Of a stretch of DNA of 22,269 bases, positions 11,771 through 20,867 are shown piece by piece. The DNA is from an uncultured Desulfobacca sp. (lineage in GTDB: Bacteria; Desulfobacterota; Desulfobaccia; Desulfobaccales; Desulfobaccaceae). Location: positions 1 through 22,269 of the forward strand of contig CALGOE010000117.1 of NCBI GenBank assembly GCA_937958145.1. Reading direction: 5' to 3'. A program made the translations under genes and the position numbers. Each line of letters begins with the position of its first letter. The stretch's first letter is position 1. The notes below the pieces were generated by a model. It saw nothing but the letters and a program-made list of their open reading frames with translations. It did not search any database and was not told the DNA's origin.

Positions 11771-12922
11771 TTATACCAATCTCAAGGCCGTCATTTCTCC
11801 TAACGGCGGTGTTCCCCTGCCCATGGGATTTTCCTGCTGCCCCTTTCTGGTTCTTTTCTGCTCATACCTGTTGGCGTCGGCTTGGATAAGCAGTTCTGTC
11901 AGGGTCAAAGGCTGGTCCGGATCAAAGTAAGCATAGCCGATGCTCAAGGACAGAGTGAAGGGATGGTCCGGGAGGGCATTAAAGTCGGCCAGATTTTTTT
12001 CCAGCCTGTCCTGGAGGATATCACAACAATTCGTCGAGGCGCAGATATGCAACACGGCAAATTCATCGCCGCCCAATCGGGCGATGATGTCGGACTGGCG
12101 ATAGGTCGTCTGCAAAACTTGGGCTGCAGCGATAATGGCCCGATCACCCATGGCGTGGCCGAAGGTGTCATTGATGTGTTTTAAATCATCCAGATCAATG
12201 AACATGAGGCTTAGCTGTGTCAGGTTGCGCGCCGCTACTTTAAGCTGATGTTCTCCCAGGGTCATGAAGCCCCGGCGGTTATAAAGGCCGGTCATGGCGT
12301 CCTGCAAGGAGAGAGCCTGCAACTCTTCAGCCTGTTTTTCTAACAGGGCCTTGGCCTTGGACAACTCCCGGTTGGCGGCTTCCAATTCCTGGTTTTTGGC
12401 GACTGCGCTTTCAAAGGTGGAGATCAGCAGGGAGAGTATCTGGCCGGGGTCCGAATTGATGAAGTGTTTTTTGCCGCCGAAAATGATCTCGATGCCATGT
12501 TCGCCCTGATTCACCCGCTTGGCATTCTTATTCAGGAGGATATATTCGATCCGCCGCAGAAGCAGGTAGTCGTTGTATGGTTTGGTGATAAAGTTTTCGG
12601 CGCCGCATTTCAGGCCATGCATGACATCTTCCATACTTGACAGAGAAGTGAGGAGGATCACCGGGATTTTTTGCCAACGGGGATCGCTTTTCAGGCGCTG
12701 GCAGAGTTCAAAGCCATTCAGATGGGGCATGATGATATCGCTGATGATCAGATCGGGCTGGAAATGTTCGAGCAGGGCCAGGGCTTCTTGGCCATGGCGG
12801 GCCCAGGTCACCGAAAACTGTTCCTTTTCCAGGATATACTTAAGACGCGCCGCTTGGGTGGGGCTATCTTCAACAATGAGAATATCCATGGGTTCCGTCA
12901 GTGGCAGCAGGGTTCTGTCCAT
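11771..12922 (-). CDS. wspR: response regulator with diguanylate cyclase output (REC-GGDEF), WspR-like
   Basis: 383 aa. The receiver domain (about 12-130) has VEDS with the acidic pair Glu18/Asp19, phospho-acceptor Asp62 (SDIIMP), Thr92 and Lys114. A linker with a coiled coil (roughly 150-215, KNQELEAANRELSKAKALL) leads to a GGDEF domain with an intact active site, GGDEF at 284-288. An RQSD inhibitory I-site lies five residues before it. It should make c-di-GMP when phosphorylated and be product-inhibited. The ATG at 12922 has AAGGAG upstream; the longer frame to 12982 overlaps the intergenic space. It is last in the operon after cheB, matching WspR as output of the pathway. Confidence 0.94.
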   Translation of the reverse strand: MDRTLLPLTEPMDILIVEDSPTQAARLKYILEKEQFSVTWARHGQEALALLEHFQPDLIISDIIMPHLNGFELCQRLKSDPRWQKIPVILLTSLSSMEDVMHGLKCGAENFITKPYNDYLLLRRIEYILLNKNAKRVNQGEHGIEIIFGGKKHFINSDPGQILSLLISTFESAVAKNQELEAANRELSKAKALLEKQAEELQALSLQDAMTGLYNRRGFMTLGEHQLKVAARNLTQLSLMFIDLDDLKHINDTFGHAMGDRAIIAAAQVLQTTYRQSDIIARLGGDEFAVLHICASTNCCDILQDRLEKNLADFNALPDHPFTLSLSIGYAYFDPDQPLTLTELLIQADANRYEQKRTRKGQQENPMGRGTPPLGEMTALRLV

Positions 12923-12991
12923 TGGTCTCTCCTTACAATGGTGGCGGCAGCCGGGTAGAGCTGCAAGGTTAGCTGGGGCCAAGGTATGTTC

Positions 12992-14029
12992 TCAAGCTTG
13001 TATGGTTGTATTAATGATCCGGGCAATCTCCTCAGGAGGGGCCACATGGCAGGCGGCCCCCAATCTGACGGCTTCCCCTGGCATGCCAAAGATAACGGCG
13101 CTGTCCTGATCCTGGGCAATGGTTACCGCCCCGGCCTCCCGTAAAAGCCTCAATTCGGCGGCGCCGTCCCGACCCATACCAGAAAGGAGCACGCCCACAG
13201 CCTGGCGGCCATAAGAAGCGGCAACGCTGCGGAAGAGGTACGAGACCGCCGGTCGGAGGCCGTTTTCCGGCGGTGCTTTACTCAAGAGGAGGAACCCCCG
13301 GCCCTGTAATCCCAGATGGACACCATCAGGGGCGATATAGGCCTGTCCGGGGCGGAGTTTCTCCTGGGCGTCGGCCAACTTAACCGGGAAGCGGGTGGTT
13401 TTTCCCAGCCAATCCACAAAACCTTGGACGAAACCAGGGGAGATGTGCTGCACCACCAGGACCGGTGCGGCCAGGGCCGGGTTCAGATGGCTCAGAATGG
13501 TCTGAATCACCTGGGGGCCACCGGTGGAGGCTCCGATGGCGACAACGCCCGCTTGGACCCGAGGATTCTTTCTCTCCGGCACAACCGCGGCTTTGGAGGC
13601 GCGGGTACTTGCCCCCCGCCGTCGCACTACCTTAACCTCGGACATGAGACGGATGGTTTGGACAAAGGTCTCACTCACCGGTCCAAAACTTGGATGCCCC
13701 CAGCCCACGGGTTTGGCCAAAACGGCCAGGGCCCCGGCCTCCACGGCCTTAAAGGTGGTGGACACTTCTTCGGGACTGAGGCTGGCACTAATGATCACGA
13801 TGGGGGTGGGCACTTCTTCCATGATCTGCCGGGTGGCTCGGAAACCGTCCAAAACGGGCATATTGCTGTCCATCACAACAATGTTGGGGTGCAGCGATTT
13901 GACTGCCGCAACAGCTTCAGCGCCGTTTTTGGCCGCGCCGATGACCCGCATATCAGGTTGGTTGTTGATCAGATGGACCAGAAAATCTCGGGCCACAGCA
14001 GAATCATCGGCGATGAGTACCTGAATCAT
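12992..14029 (-). CDS. wspF: protein-glutamate methylesterase CheB, WspF-like
   Basis: A 345-aa two-domain CheB that removes methyl groups from receptor glutamates and so resets receptor activity. The N-terminal receiver has the DD pair (Asp8/Asp9), phospho-acceptor Asp54 (VMDSNMP) and Lys106. The C-terminal esterase keeps the catalytic triad: Ser168 (GASTGG), His195 (VQHIS) and Asp288 (GMGRDGA). The ATG at 14029 has GGAG 9 bases upstream; a TTG at 14035 is possible. It begins 14 bases after the CheA-REC gene, so it should be phosphorylated by that kinase. Confidence 0.95.
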   Translation of the reverse strand: MIQVLIADDSAVARDFLVHLINNQPDMRVIGAAKNGAEAVAAVKSLHPNIVVMDSNMPVLDGFRATRQIMEEVPTPIVIISASLSPEEVSTTFKAVEAGALAVLAKPVGWGHPSFGPVSETFVQTIRLMSEVKVVRRRGASTRASKAAVVPERKNPRVQAGVVAIGASTGGPQVIQTILSHLNPALAAPVLVVQHISPGFVQGFVDWLGKTTRFPVKLADAQEKLRPGQAYIAPDGVHLGLQGRGFLLLSKAPPENGLRPAVSYLFRSVAASYGRQAVGVLLSGMGRDGAAELRLLREAGAVTIAQDQDSAVIFGMPGEAVRLGAACHVAPPEEIARIINTTIQA

Positions 14030-14043
14030 GGTCAAAGCTCCAC

Positions 14044-16437
14044 TTAAACGAATTGTTGAATCAGGGACAGGAGATTACCTTGGTCAAAACTACTTTTTAC
14101 CAAATAGGCATTGGCGCCGACTTCGATGCCCCGTTTGCGATCTTCGGGCGATTCCAGGGCCGTCACCAAGATTACCGGGAGCTCGGCCAGCTTTTTATCG
14201 GCCCGAATCCGGGCGGTTAATTCAAAGCCGTTCAGACGCGGCATCTCCACATCCGAAACCACGAGATCAAAATGATCCTGTCCCAACGCCATGAATCCTT
14301 CGACCCCATCCACGGCGGTCCGCACCCGGTAACCGGCCAACTCCAGGATATTCTTCAGAAGGGTCCGGGCGGTGATGGAGTCTTCCACCACCAGGATGGA
14401 TTTGGCCTGGGAATCTGCCTCTTGCTCTCTCGCTGCCACACCCCGCTGGAGAGTATTGTTCCGGGTGGCCGAGACCATTAGATCGGTTGCATTTAAAATC
14501 GGCACGATGGCGCCGGAGCCCAGGATGGTGGCGCCGGCAATATTGGGCACCCGCTGGAGCTGGGGGCCCAAGTTCTTTACCAGAACTTCCTGCTCAGTTA
14601 AGACGCCGTCAACGCTAAAAGCCAGGCGTTGACCGCTGATATTAAGAACCAGGACGGTCAGGAAACCGTTGCGGTTGCGAGTCAACTCCTGAGGTGGCAA
14701 TCCCAGGGTGGCGGCCAACGACACCAGGGCAATGGGGTGGCCGTTTAACAGGATGGTTTCCCGATTTTCCACGGTTTTGACTTCCTCCCCGCGGATCCGC
14801 GCCACGCGCTCGAGATGGATGGTGGGGATGACAAAGAGCCTCTGGCCCACTTGGATCAGGGTGCCCCGGAAAGTGGCCAACGTCAGGGGCAGGATCAGGC
14901 GGAAGATGGTGCCTCCAGTGGGGACCGCTTCCACCTGGACGGATCCGCCTAATTTTTCCACCTTTTCCTGGACGATGGCCAAACCGAGGCCGCGACCGGA
15001 GATGGTCGTGATGATGGGTGAAGTGGAAATGCCGGAACGAAAAATCAACTGGCGGACTTCTTCAGCCGTCAAGGCCTCTACTTCAGGAGCGGCCAGAAGC
15101 CCCTTTTTGATGGCGGCAGCCTTCACCTTGGCCTGGTCAATGCCGACACCGTCATCGGCCACACAGATTTCCACTTTGCCGCTGTCCCGCTGGGCAATGG
15201 TGATGCTCAAGTGGCCCACGGCCGGTTTGTGGCGGCGGGCCCGCTCTGCCGGTGTTTCCAGACCGTGGTCGATGCTGTTGCGCACCAGATGCAGCAGAGG
15301 GTCTTTCATCTCCTGGAGGATGCGGCGGTCAATCTCCACTTCCCACCCCCGGATGGTGAAATCCACTTCCTTACCCTGCTCCCGGGCGAGATCGCGGACG
15401 AACTTGGGAAACGTTTCCAGGACTGTGGAGAAGGGCAACATTAGGACCTTTTTTACATCGGTCAGCAGATTATCCACCAGCCCACTGATAACCCGGTAGT
15501 CCTGGGTGGCAGCCCGCCAGATGTGGGTAAGTCTGTGTTCAAGATTTTTTACCAGCTCGGCGTTCCACTCCAGAAATGCCATGAGCTGGGTGCAGGTGCG
15601 GGTGAGCTGATCACCGGCCTGATCATGGCCGTTTGTGACGTCCAAACCTTTCAGATCCCGGAGCAGAGGTTGCACTTTGGACCAATACTTGTGCCAAGGA
15701 GCAAACTGGGCCACAGCCTCATGCAGCTCAGCGGCCCGCTGTTGGGCGATTAATTTGGCGGCAATGAATTCTTCGGCCTGAAGCAACAAGGCGTCTATTT
15801 TGGCTGTGGCCACCCGGATGGTCTCGGCCAGCAACGGTTTCGGTGGGCTAAAGTGGCGGGGGGGCGCGCTCACCGAAGGCAGATGATCCTGGGTGGTGGC
15901 CGGACCCCTGGCGGGCGTGATGGGAGCAGAGGCAGGTGGCTCAGGTTGAGCCGTGTCCTGGGGTGAGGCCAGAGATACCGGCTTGGCGGTGCCCTTGGCT
16001 GGTGCTGCAGCGGCTTGGGTCGATCTGGTGGTTAGGGCTCGATTTAAAAGCCGGGCCATTTCCCTGGCCCGATCATTCTGATCGGCACTGAAACTGCTTC
16101 CCGCCTGGGCGACGAGATCCTCCAGAACCGTCACGGTTTGAAGGACAAGATCAAAATGTTCCGCCGACGGAGGGTTGCTTTGGTTCTTCCAGGTTGCCAG
16201 GAGGCTTTCCAAGGGTTGGCAAAGGGTTTCAATTTCCCGCAGATTGACCGCCCGGGCCGCACCTTTGAGACTGTGTGCCTCCCGGTAAATGGCTTCGACG
16301 AGCTCGGCGCGGTCCGAGGTGGAGGAGCCTTTTTCCAGGGTCAGCACGCCATCGGCAATGGCCTGCAGGTGCTCAGCGGCTTCGCCTTTAAAGGTTGTCA
16401 GCAGTCGCTGATAAAATTCATCATCTCTGTTCGTCAT
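14044..16437 (-). CDS. wspE: hybrid CheA-type histidine kinase with C-terminal receiver, WspE-like
   Basis: About 797 aa. An N-terminal Hpt domain carries the phospho-His55 (EAHSLKGAAR). An Ala/Pro-rich linker (about 120-210) takes the place of a clear P2 domain. A dimerisation segment is followed by the GHKL ATPase with N-box (LVRNSIDHGLETPAERAR), DDGVGID and GRGLGLAIV, then a CheW-like regulatory domain. The C-terminal receiver has VVEDS, phospho-acceptor Asp729 (SDVEMP) and Lys781. CheA-REC fusions are typical of Wsp-type and Frz-type pathways, where the receiver acts as sink or modulator. The ATG at 16437 is chosen because family homology starts there (EFYQRLLTTFKGEAAEHL); a TTG at 16506 adds 23 unsupported residues. 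Confidence 0.94.
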   Translation of the reverse strand: MTNRDDEFYQRLLTTFKGEAAEHLQAIADGVLTLEKGSSTSDRAELVEAIYREAHSLKGAARAVNLREIETLCQPLESLLATWKNQSNPPSAEHFDLVLQTVTVLEDLVAQAGSSFSADQNDRAREMARLLNRALTTRSTQAAAAPAKGTAKPVSLASPQDTAQPEPPASAPITPARGPATTQDHLPSVSAPPRHFSPPKPLLAETIRVATAKIDALLLQAEEFIAAKLIAQQRAAELHEAVAQFAPWHKYWSKVQPLLRDLKGLDVTNGHDQAGDQLTRTCTQLMAFLEWNAELVKNLEHRLTHIWRAATQDYRVISGLVDNLLTDVKKVLMLPFSTVLETFPKFVRDLAREQGKEVDFTIRGWEVEIDRRILQEMKDPLLHLVRNSIDHGLETPAERARRHKPAVGHLSITIAQRDSGKVEICVADDGVGIDQAKVKAAAIKKGLLAAPEVEALTAEEVRQLIFRSGISTSPIITTISGRGLGLAIVQEKVEKLGGSVQVEAVPTGGTIFRLILPLTLATFRGTLIQVGQRLFVIPTIHLERVARIRGEEVKTVENRETILLNGHPIALVSLAATLGLPPQELTRNRNGFLTVLVLNISGQRLAFSVDGVLTEQEVLVKNLGPQLQRVPNIAGATILGSGAIVPILNATDLMVSATRNNTLQRGVAAREQEADSQAKSILVVEDSITARTLLKNILELAGYRVRTAVDGVEGFMALGQDHFDLVVSDVEMPRLNGFELTARIRADKKLAELPVILVTALESPEDRKRGIEVGANAYLVKSSFDQGNLLSLIQQFV

Positions 16438-16557
16438 AGCGAGCTCGATCGGCAGGGGTATGGCTTTTGCCCGACATTGGGGCACCAGGGGTGAGTCCAG
16501 CAACAACTTGAGGGCGCCGTGCTCTGGACTGCTCTATCCCTGATGTTCTAACTTTTT

Positions 16558-18399
16558 TCAGACCTGGTATTGTCCCACCATCTGTTTCAGGTTATGGCCC
16601 AGGGAATTGAGATTGAGGATGGCGGTTTCAACCTGGCGCACCCCCAAGACATTTTGATCGCTGGCCTGTTTGATGCTCTCCATGGCTTGGGCCACCTGAT
16701 CCATACCCACCAATTGTTCATTGGTGGCAGCCATGATCTGCACCGAGGCCTGGGCTGAATTAGCGACCGAGGCAGCCAGGGATTGAATGGAACCGCCGGC
16801 CTCCGAGGATTGCTGCACGCCCAGTTCCACTACTTTGCCGCCCTGCTCGGTGGCCATCACCGCGGAACTAATGGCTTTTTGGATATCATTGAGAATAGAC
16901 CGGACCTGGGCGGTAGCCTGTTTGGACTGTTCGGCCAGATTTCTGACTTCCTGGGCGACAACGGCAAAGCCTTTGCCCTGTTCCCCGGCCTTGGCGGCTT
17001 CAATGGAGGCGTTCACGGCCAAAAGATTGGACTGATCCGCCATATCGTTTACCGCCGCAATGATATGGCCGATGGCTTGGCTCTGCTCGCTGAGTTTGAC
17101 AATGCTGTCGGCAATGGAATCCATCTGCCGACGGATGCGGTTCATGCCGTCGATGGTCGCCTCCACGGCTTTCTTGCCATCCAGGGAGACCTGGGCGGTG
17201 GCCTGGGAGCTTTCCGAGACCTCTCGAGCCTTTTGACTGGTGAGATGGATGGTCTGCCGCAGTTCTTCAATGGTGGCGGTCGTCTCGGTGACGGCTGTGG
17301 CCGTTTGCGTGGCGCCGGTGGCGATCTGGGAGGCCGTCGCGGTGATCTCGCTCACGGCGGTGGCCAGGGCGCTGACCCCGTCGTTGACCTCCTTGAGATG
17401 GCGCCGCATATTGGCCACCATATTCTGCATGGATTGCCCGAGAATATCCTGGGCAGAGCGGGGATTTATGCTAACGGCGAGGTTCCCCTGGGCAATTTGA
17501 TGGGCCAGTTCGGCCATCTCCCGCTGATAGCGGATGGCCCGATCAAAAGCCTGACCCAGTTGATCCTGATCTGAACGCGGCTGCACATCAGTGCTGATAT
17601 CACCCAGAGAGAGCTGGTTGGCAATTGCTGCCATTTCCCGCTGATAGGCAATGAGCTTGGCAAAGGCCTCTTGTAAAACGCCGATTTCATCGCTGCGGTC
17701 ATGGACTTGAAAGGAGAAATTGAGGTCGCCAGCGGACATGGCGGCCGAGGTTGTGGCCATCTTCTGGATGGGTTTGACAATATTCCGCGTGATGAACCAG
17801 GCCAGGAGGCCCAACAGGAGGGCCATAGCAGGGACACCGATGAGGATCAAGGCATTGGTCCAATAGATCTGGCGCTGGGCTTCCTGCTCCCACTGGCTCA
17901 GCTTCTGCAGTTCCCGGGCTTCCAAATCGTCGTGCAGATGTTCGATTTCGTCCACCAACCTCTGGGAAGAGCCCTTTTGCAGCACCAGGCTGAGGGTTTC
18001 CAGGCCTTCCCGACTCCGCAAGTCGAAAAACCGGTCAAATTCTTGGCGGATATCTTTTATCCTGACCTCTACCGCAGCCAAAAGATCGAGGACGTGCCGC
18101 TGTTCGTGTTGCTGGCGGAGCTGTTTCATCTTCTCGGTCAGTCGGAGTTCAATTTTACTAAAAAGTTGCTGATAGGAATCGGCGCCGGTGAGCAGATAAG
18201 CCCGCCCGACACTGACCAAGGCAGAAATATCTGCTTGCAGGTCGTGCAGGTGCGAAAGTAAATCATAGGTCTGCTGCACACGATGCAAAGCCGCCAACTG
18301 GGTGTGGTTGGCCAGGTAAGTCATAGACCCGCCGATAAAAAAGAGGAGCACTGCCAAGGCGAAGGCCAGACTGATTTTTTTCCCCACCGTCAATTGCAT
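16558..18399 (-). CDS. methyl-accepting chemotaxis protein with CHASE3-type sensor and extra HAMP module
   Basis: 613 aa. Transmembrane helix 1 is about 10-30, and an extracytoplasmic all-helical CHASE3-like domain (about 35-180; SVGRAYLLTGADSY is diagnostic) leads to helix 2 at about 183-204. HAMP is about 205-255, with two further HAMP-like units of about 40 residues (251-290 and 291-335, each with YQREMA at the start and PRS(D/A)QD near the end). The signalling hairpin has the canonical tip (DMADQSNLLAVNASIEAAKAGEQGKGFAVVAQEVRNLAEQSK; shown here only as landmark ends DMADQS and LAEQSK). There is no CheR-docking pentapeptide at the C-terminus. GGGGAGG precedes the ATG. It is the second receptor of the operon and feeds the CheA-REC kinase. 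Confidence 0.94.
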   Translation of the reverse strand: MQLTVGKKISLAFALAVLLFFIGGSMTYLANHTQLAALHRVQQTYDLLSHLHDLQADISALVSVGRAYLLTGADSYQQLFSKIELRLTEKMKQLRQQHEQRHVLDLLAAVEVRIKDIRQEFDRFFDLRSREGLETLSLVLQKGSSQRLVDEIEHLHDDLEARELQKLSQWEQEAQRQIYWTNALILIGVPAMALLLGLLAWFITRNIVKPIQKMATTSAAMSAGDLNFSFQVHDRSDEIGVLQEAFAKLIAYQREMAAIANQLSLGDISTDVQPRSDQDQLGQAFDRAIRYQREMAELAHQIAQGNLAVSINPRSAQDILGQSMQNMVANMRRHLKEVNDGVSALATAVSEITATASQIATGATQTATAVTETTATIEELRQTIHLTSQKAREVSESSQATAQVSLDGKKAVEATIDGMNRIRRQMDSIADSIVKLSEQSQAIGHIIAAVNDMADQSNLLAVNASIEAAKAGEQGKGFAVVAQEVRNLAEQSKQATAQVRSILNDIQKAISSAVMATEQGGKVVELGVQQSSEAGGSIQSLAASVANSAQASVQIMAATNEQLVGMDQVAQAMESIKQASDQNVLGVRQVETAILNLNSLGHNLKQMVGQYQV

Positions 18400-18420
18400 G
18401 ATTGTTCTACCTCCCCACCT

Positions 18421-18448
18421 GCCTGCCCCCGGGGGGATCGCCGCAGGC
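18421..18448 (-). repeat. intercistronic hairpin between the two receptor genes
   Basis: GCCTGC (18421-18426) pairs with GCAGGC (18443-18448), and an inner C-run/G-run extends the stem. It begins one base after the stop codon of the upstream receptor gene. No T-tract follows, so a processing or mRNA-stability element between the two receptor genes is more likely than a terminator. Confidence 0.4.
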
Positions 18449-18449
18449 T

Positions 18450-20174
18450 TTACATCCGATAATGCTGCACCATTCCCTGTAGATTCTGCCCCAATCCCTT
18501 GAGCTCATGGATGGCTGTTTCCACCTGCCGGATGCCTAAGACATTCTGATCGCTGGCCTGTTTGATGCTTTCCATGGCTTGGGCCACCTGATCCATCCCG
18601 ATAAGCTGTTCGTTGGTGGCGGCCACGATTTGTAAAGAGGCCTGGGCTGAGGACGACACCGCCTCGGCCAGTTGCCCGATGGAGTTGCCGGCCTCGGAAG
18701 ATTGATTCACCCCCAATTCCACCACTTTGCCGCCCTGCTCGGTAGCCATGACCGCGGACGTAATGGCTTTTTGGATATCGTTGAGGATAAGGCGGACCTG
18801 AGCGGTGGCCTGTTTGGATTGCTCTGCCAGATTGCGGACTTCCTGGGCGACAACGGCAAAGCCTTTCCCCTGTTCCCCGGCTTTGGCCGCCTCGATGGAG
18901 GCATTCACTGCCAGGAGATTGGACTGGTCGGCCATGTCGTTGACGGCCGTGATGATGGCGCCGATGGCTTGGTTCTGTTCACTCAGTTTGACGATGCTCT
19001 CGGCAATGGAATCCATCTGAGCCCTGATCCGGTTCATGCCGTTGATGGTGGTCTCCACGGCCTTTTTGCCGTCCAGCGACACACTGGCGGTTTGATTGGC
19101 GTACTCTGAGACCTCCCTGGCCTTTTGACTGGAAAGGTGGATGGTCTGGCGCAACTCCTCGATGGTGGCGGTTGTTTCACTGACCGCCGAAGCCGTCTGC
19201 GTCGCCCCGGAGGCAATCTGGGTAGCCGTGGCCATGATCTCGCTGGCCGCCGCAGTCAAGGCGCCGATGCCGGCGGTGATTCCTTCCAGGTGCTGCCGGG
19301 TGTTGGCAATCATCGTGGCCATGGACTGACCCAGCAGGTCCTTGGCAGAGCGGGGTTTAAAGGCGACCGCCAAGTTCCCTTGGGCAATGTTCTGGGCGAT
19401 CTCGGCCATCTCTTTCTGATAATGGATCATGCGATCGAAGTTCTGGGCCAACTGCCCCACTTCATCCCGCCGTTGGTAGGCACTGAAATCCAGGGAAACA
19501 TCTCCTTCGGCCAGACTAGCCGCCGCCTGAGACATGGCCGCCAGAGGTCTGGCAATATGCCGGGTGATCACAAATCCTAAAATTCCCAAGAAGATGACAA
19601 TGGTGGGAATGCCCCAAAGAATGGTATTGATGGCGGCAGCAGCTCGACGGGTGGCCTCCTGCTCTTTTTCCTGAAGGTATTTCACCTCTTCTGCTTCCAT
19701 CCCGTCATGCAGCTTGGTAATTTCCCCCAAGACCTGGTGGGTGCGGGAGAGGCGCAGGGCCTGGATAGCCGCCTCCATGCCTTTCAGACGGCGGAGATCA
19801 ATGGCATTGTCCAAGTCCCTGGCAGCATCGGCAATGAGCGTGGCCGATGTGGTGAGTTTGTCATGGATAAGCGGATTGTTTGTCATTTTCCGGATTTGGT
19901 TCAGTTTCTGCCCCAATTCGGTCCGGGCCCTTTTTAAGGTATCCAGGTAGCCTTCCTCCCCAGTAAGGAGAAACTGGCGACCGCTCAGGTTCATTTCAAA
20001 AAAGGAGGCGTGCACATCATGGAGCTCCGAGAGCATCTCGTGAGAATTCTCCACTGCTTTCATACAATTGATCAGGTTGGTGATGGTGGCATAGCAAATG
20101 CCGCCGATGATAACTAACATGATTGCGGCCAGGAGATAGCCGCCGCCGATCTTGATTCCCACTTTCATACCCAT
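18450..20174 (-). CDS. methyl-accepting chemotaxis protein with CHASE3-type sensor
   Basis: 574 aa. Helix 1 is about 11-31, the CHASE3-like sensor about 35-180 (NLSGRQFLLTGEEGYL), helix 2 about 183-204 and HAMP about 205-255. One extra HAMP-like unit (about 251-295, HYQKEMAEIAQNIAQGNLAV) precedes the methylation and signalling helices. The tip is almost identical to that of the next receptor, while the sensor domain has diverged strongly. The ligand is unknown; CHASE3 receptors often sense envelope or surface-related cues. It starts 11 bases after cheW with GAGGTG upstream, so the two are co-translated. It corresponds to WspA by position and partner set. Confidence 0.94.
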   Translation of the reverse strand: MGMKVGIKIGGGYLLAAIMLVIIGGICYATITNLINCMKAVENSHEMLSELHDVHASFFEMNLSGRQFLLTGEEGYLDTLKRARTELGQKLNQIRKMTNNPLIHDKLTTSATLIADAARDLDNAIDLRRLKGMEAAIQALRLSRTHQVLGEITKLHDGMEAEEVKYLQEKEQEATRRAAAAINTILWGIPTIVIFLGILGFVITRHIARPLAAMSQAAASLAEGDVSLDFSAYQRRDEVGQLAQNFDRMIHYQKEMAEIAQNIAQGNLAVAFKPRSAKDLLGQSMATMIANTRQHLEGITAGIGALTAAASEIMATATQIASGATQTASAVSETTATIEELRQTIHLSSQKAREVSEYANQTASVSLDGKKAVETTINGMNRIRAQMDSIAESIVKLSEQNQAIGAIITAVNDMADQSNLLAVNASIEAAKAGEQGKGFAVVAQEVRNLAEQSKQATAQVRLILNDIQKAITSAVMATEQGGKVVELGVNQSSEAGNSIGQLAEAVSSSAQASLQIVAATNEQLIGMDQVAQAMESIKQASDQNVLGIRQVETAIHELKGLGQNLQGMVQHYRM

Positions 20175-20185
20175 AGCCCTTCACC

Positions 20186-20836
20186 TCAAGTCAGGTCGCC
20201 GTTCACCACCAGGCGGTTATCAGTCAGAAGTTTCTCACCGTCCAGGACTGCCAGACGGTCCGGTGTGATGCCCTTGATGAATTCCCCGGCCATGCCTGTC
20301 AGGGTTGGCAGGTCTTCCTGCAGGTCGGTCAGGGGAATGATGCGCATGCCGATAATGGCATCCACCAGAATGGCGAATTCCCGCACGGGATTCTTCAGGA
20401 TGATGACCCGATTGGCATTCCTGAGGCCACCGGCCGGCAGGCTGAAGAGGGTGCACAGATCGGTAATGGAGAGAATCTGACCGCGGACATTCATCAGCCC
20501 CAGGATAAATGGCGGCGTGCCCGGCAAAGGGGTCAGATCTCTCAGAGGGTAAACCTCCCGGACCAACGTGGAGTCAACTCCATAGTGTTCCGGCCCCAGG
20601 GTAAATTCCACCACCATGAGGGTCTGAGCGGTGGTGGCGGCAGGGGGTTCTTGCGCCAGAAGGCGGGCCCGCTCCCTGAGAATAGCCGTGTCATCGGTGG
20701 CATCGGCGAGCGGCGGCGAGATCTCCAGCAGGCCGGCGCGGTTTGGCAAAAAAGAGGCCAAAGAAAGCGCTGCCTGACTCTCCTGTCCGTGGATCAGGTC
20801 TTGTCCGGCCGTGAGCAATGCCGGGCTCTTATTCAT
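20186..20836 (-). CDS. wspD: CheW-type scaffold protein, WspD/WspB-like
   Basis: The 216-aa adaptor links receptors to the CheA kinase. The N-terminal 70 residues are a variable, Ala/Leu-rich extension (LLTAGQDLIHGQESQ). The CheW domain follows, recognisable by VEFTLGPEHYGVDSTLVREV, PLPGTPPFILGLMNVRGQIL, ITDLCTLF and FAILVDAIIG. Only one CheW gene is seen here, while Pseudomonas Wsp has two (WspB and WspD); another could lie outside the window. GAGAGGTAG precedes the ATG. It is 31 bases downstream of cheR and 11 upstream of the first receptor gene. Confidence 0.92.
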   Translation of the reverse strand: MNKSPALLTAGQDLIHGQESQAALSLASFLPNRAGLLEISPPLADATDDTAILRERARLLAQEPPAATTAQTLMVVEFTLGPEHYGVDSTLVREVYPLRDLTPLPGTPPFILGLMNVRGQILSITDLCTLFSLPAGGLRNANRVIILKNPVREFAILVDAIIGMRIIPLTDLQEDLPTLTGMAGEFIKGITPDRLAVLDGEKLLTDNRLVVNGDLT

Positions 20837-20867
20837 ACTGCTACCTCTCGAACCAACATATTAATGC

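Noticed and set aside
11764..11780. TATAAT on the minus strand at the end of the GGDEF gene as the fmdE promoter
   Set aside because: It overlaps the stop codon and has no -35 at proper spacing. The TTGCCA/TACTAT pair at 11600-11628 is better.
14044..16506. TTG at 16506 as the CheA start
   Set aside because: It has no ribosome site, and the 23 additional residues do not match the Hpt domain start; the ATG at 16437 fits the family.
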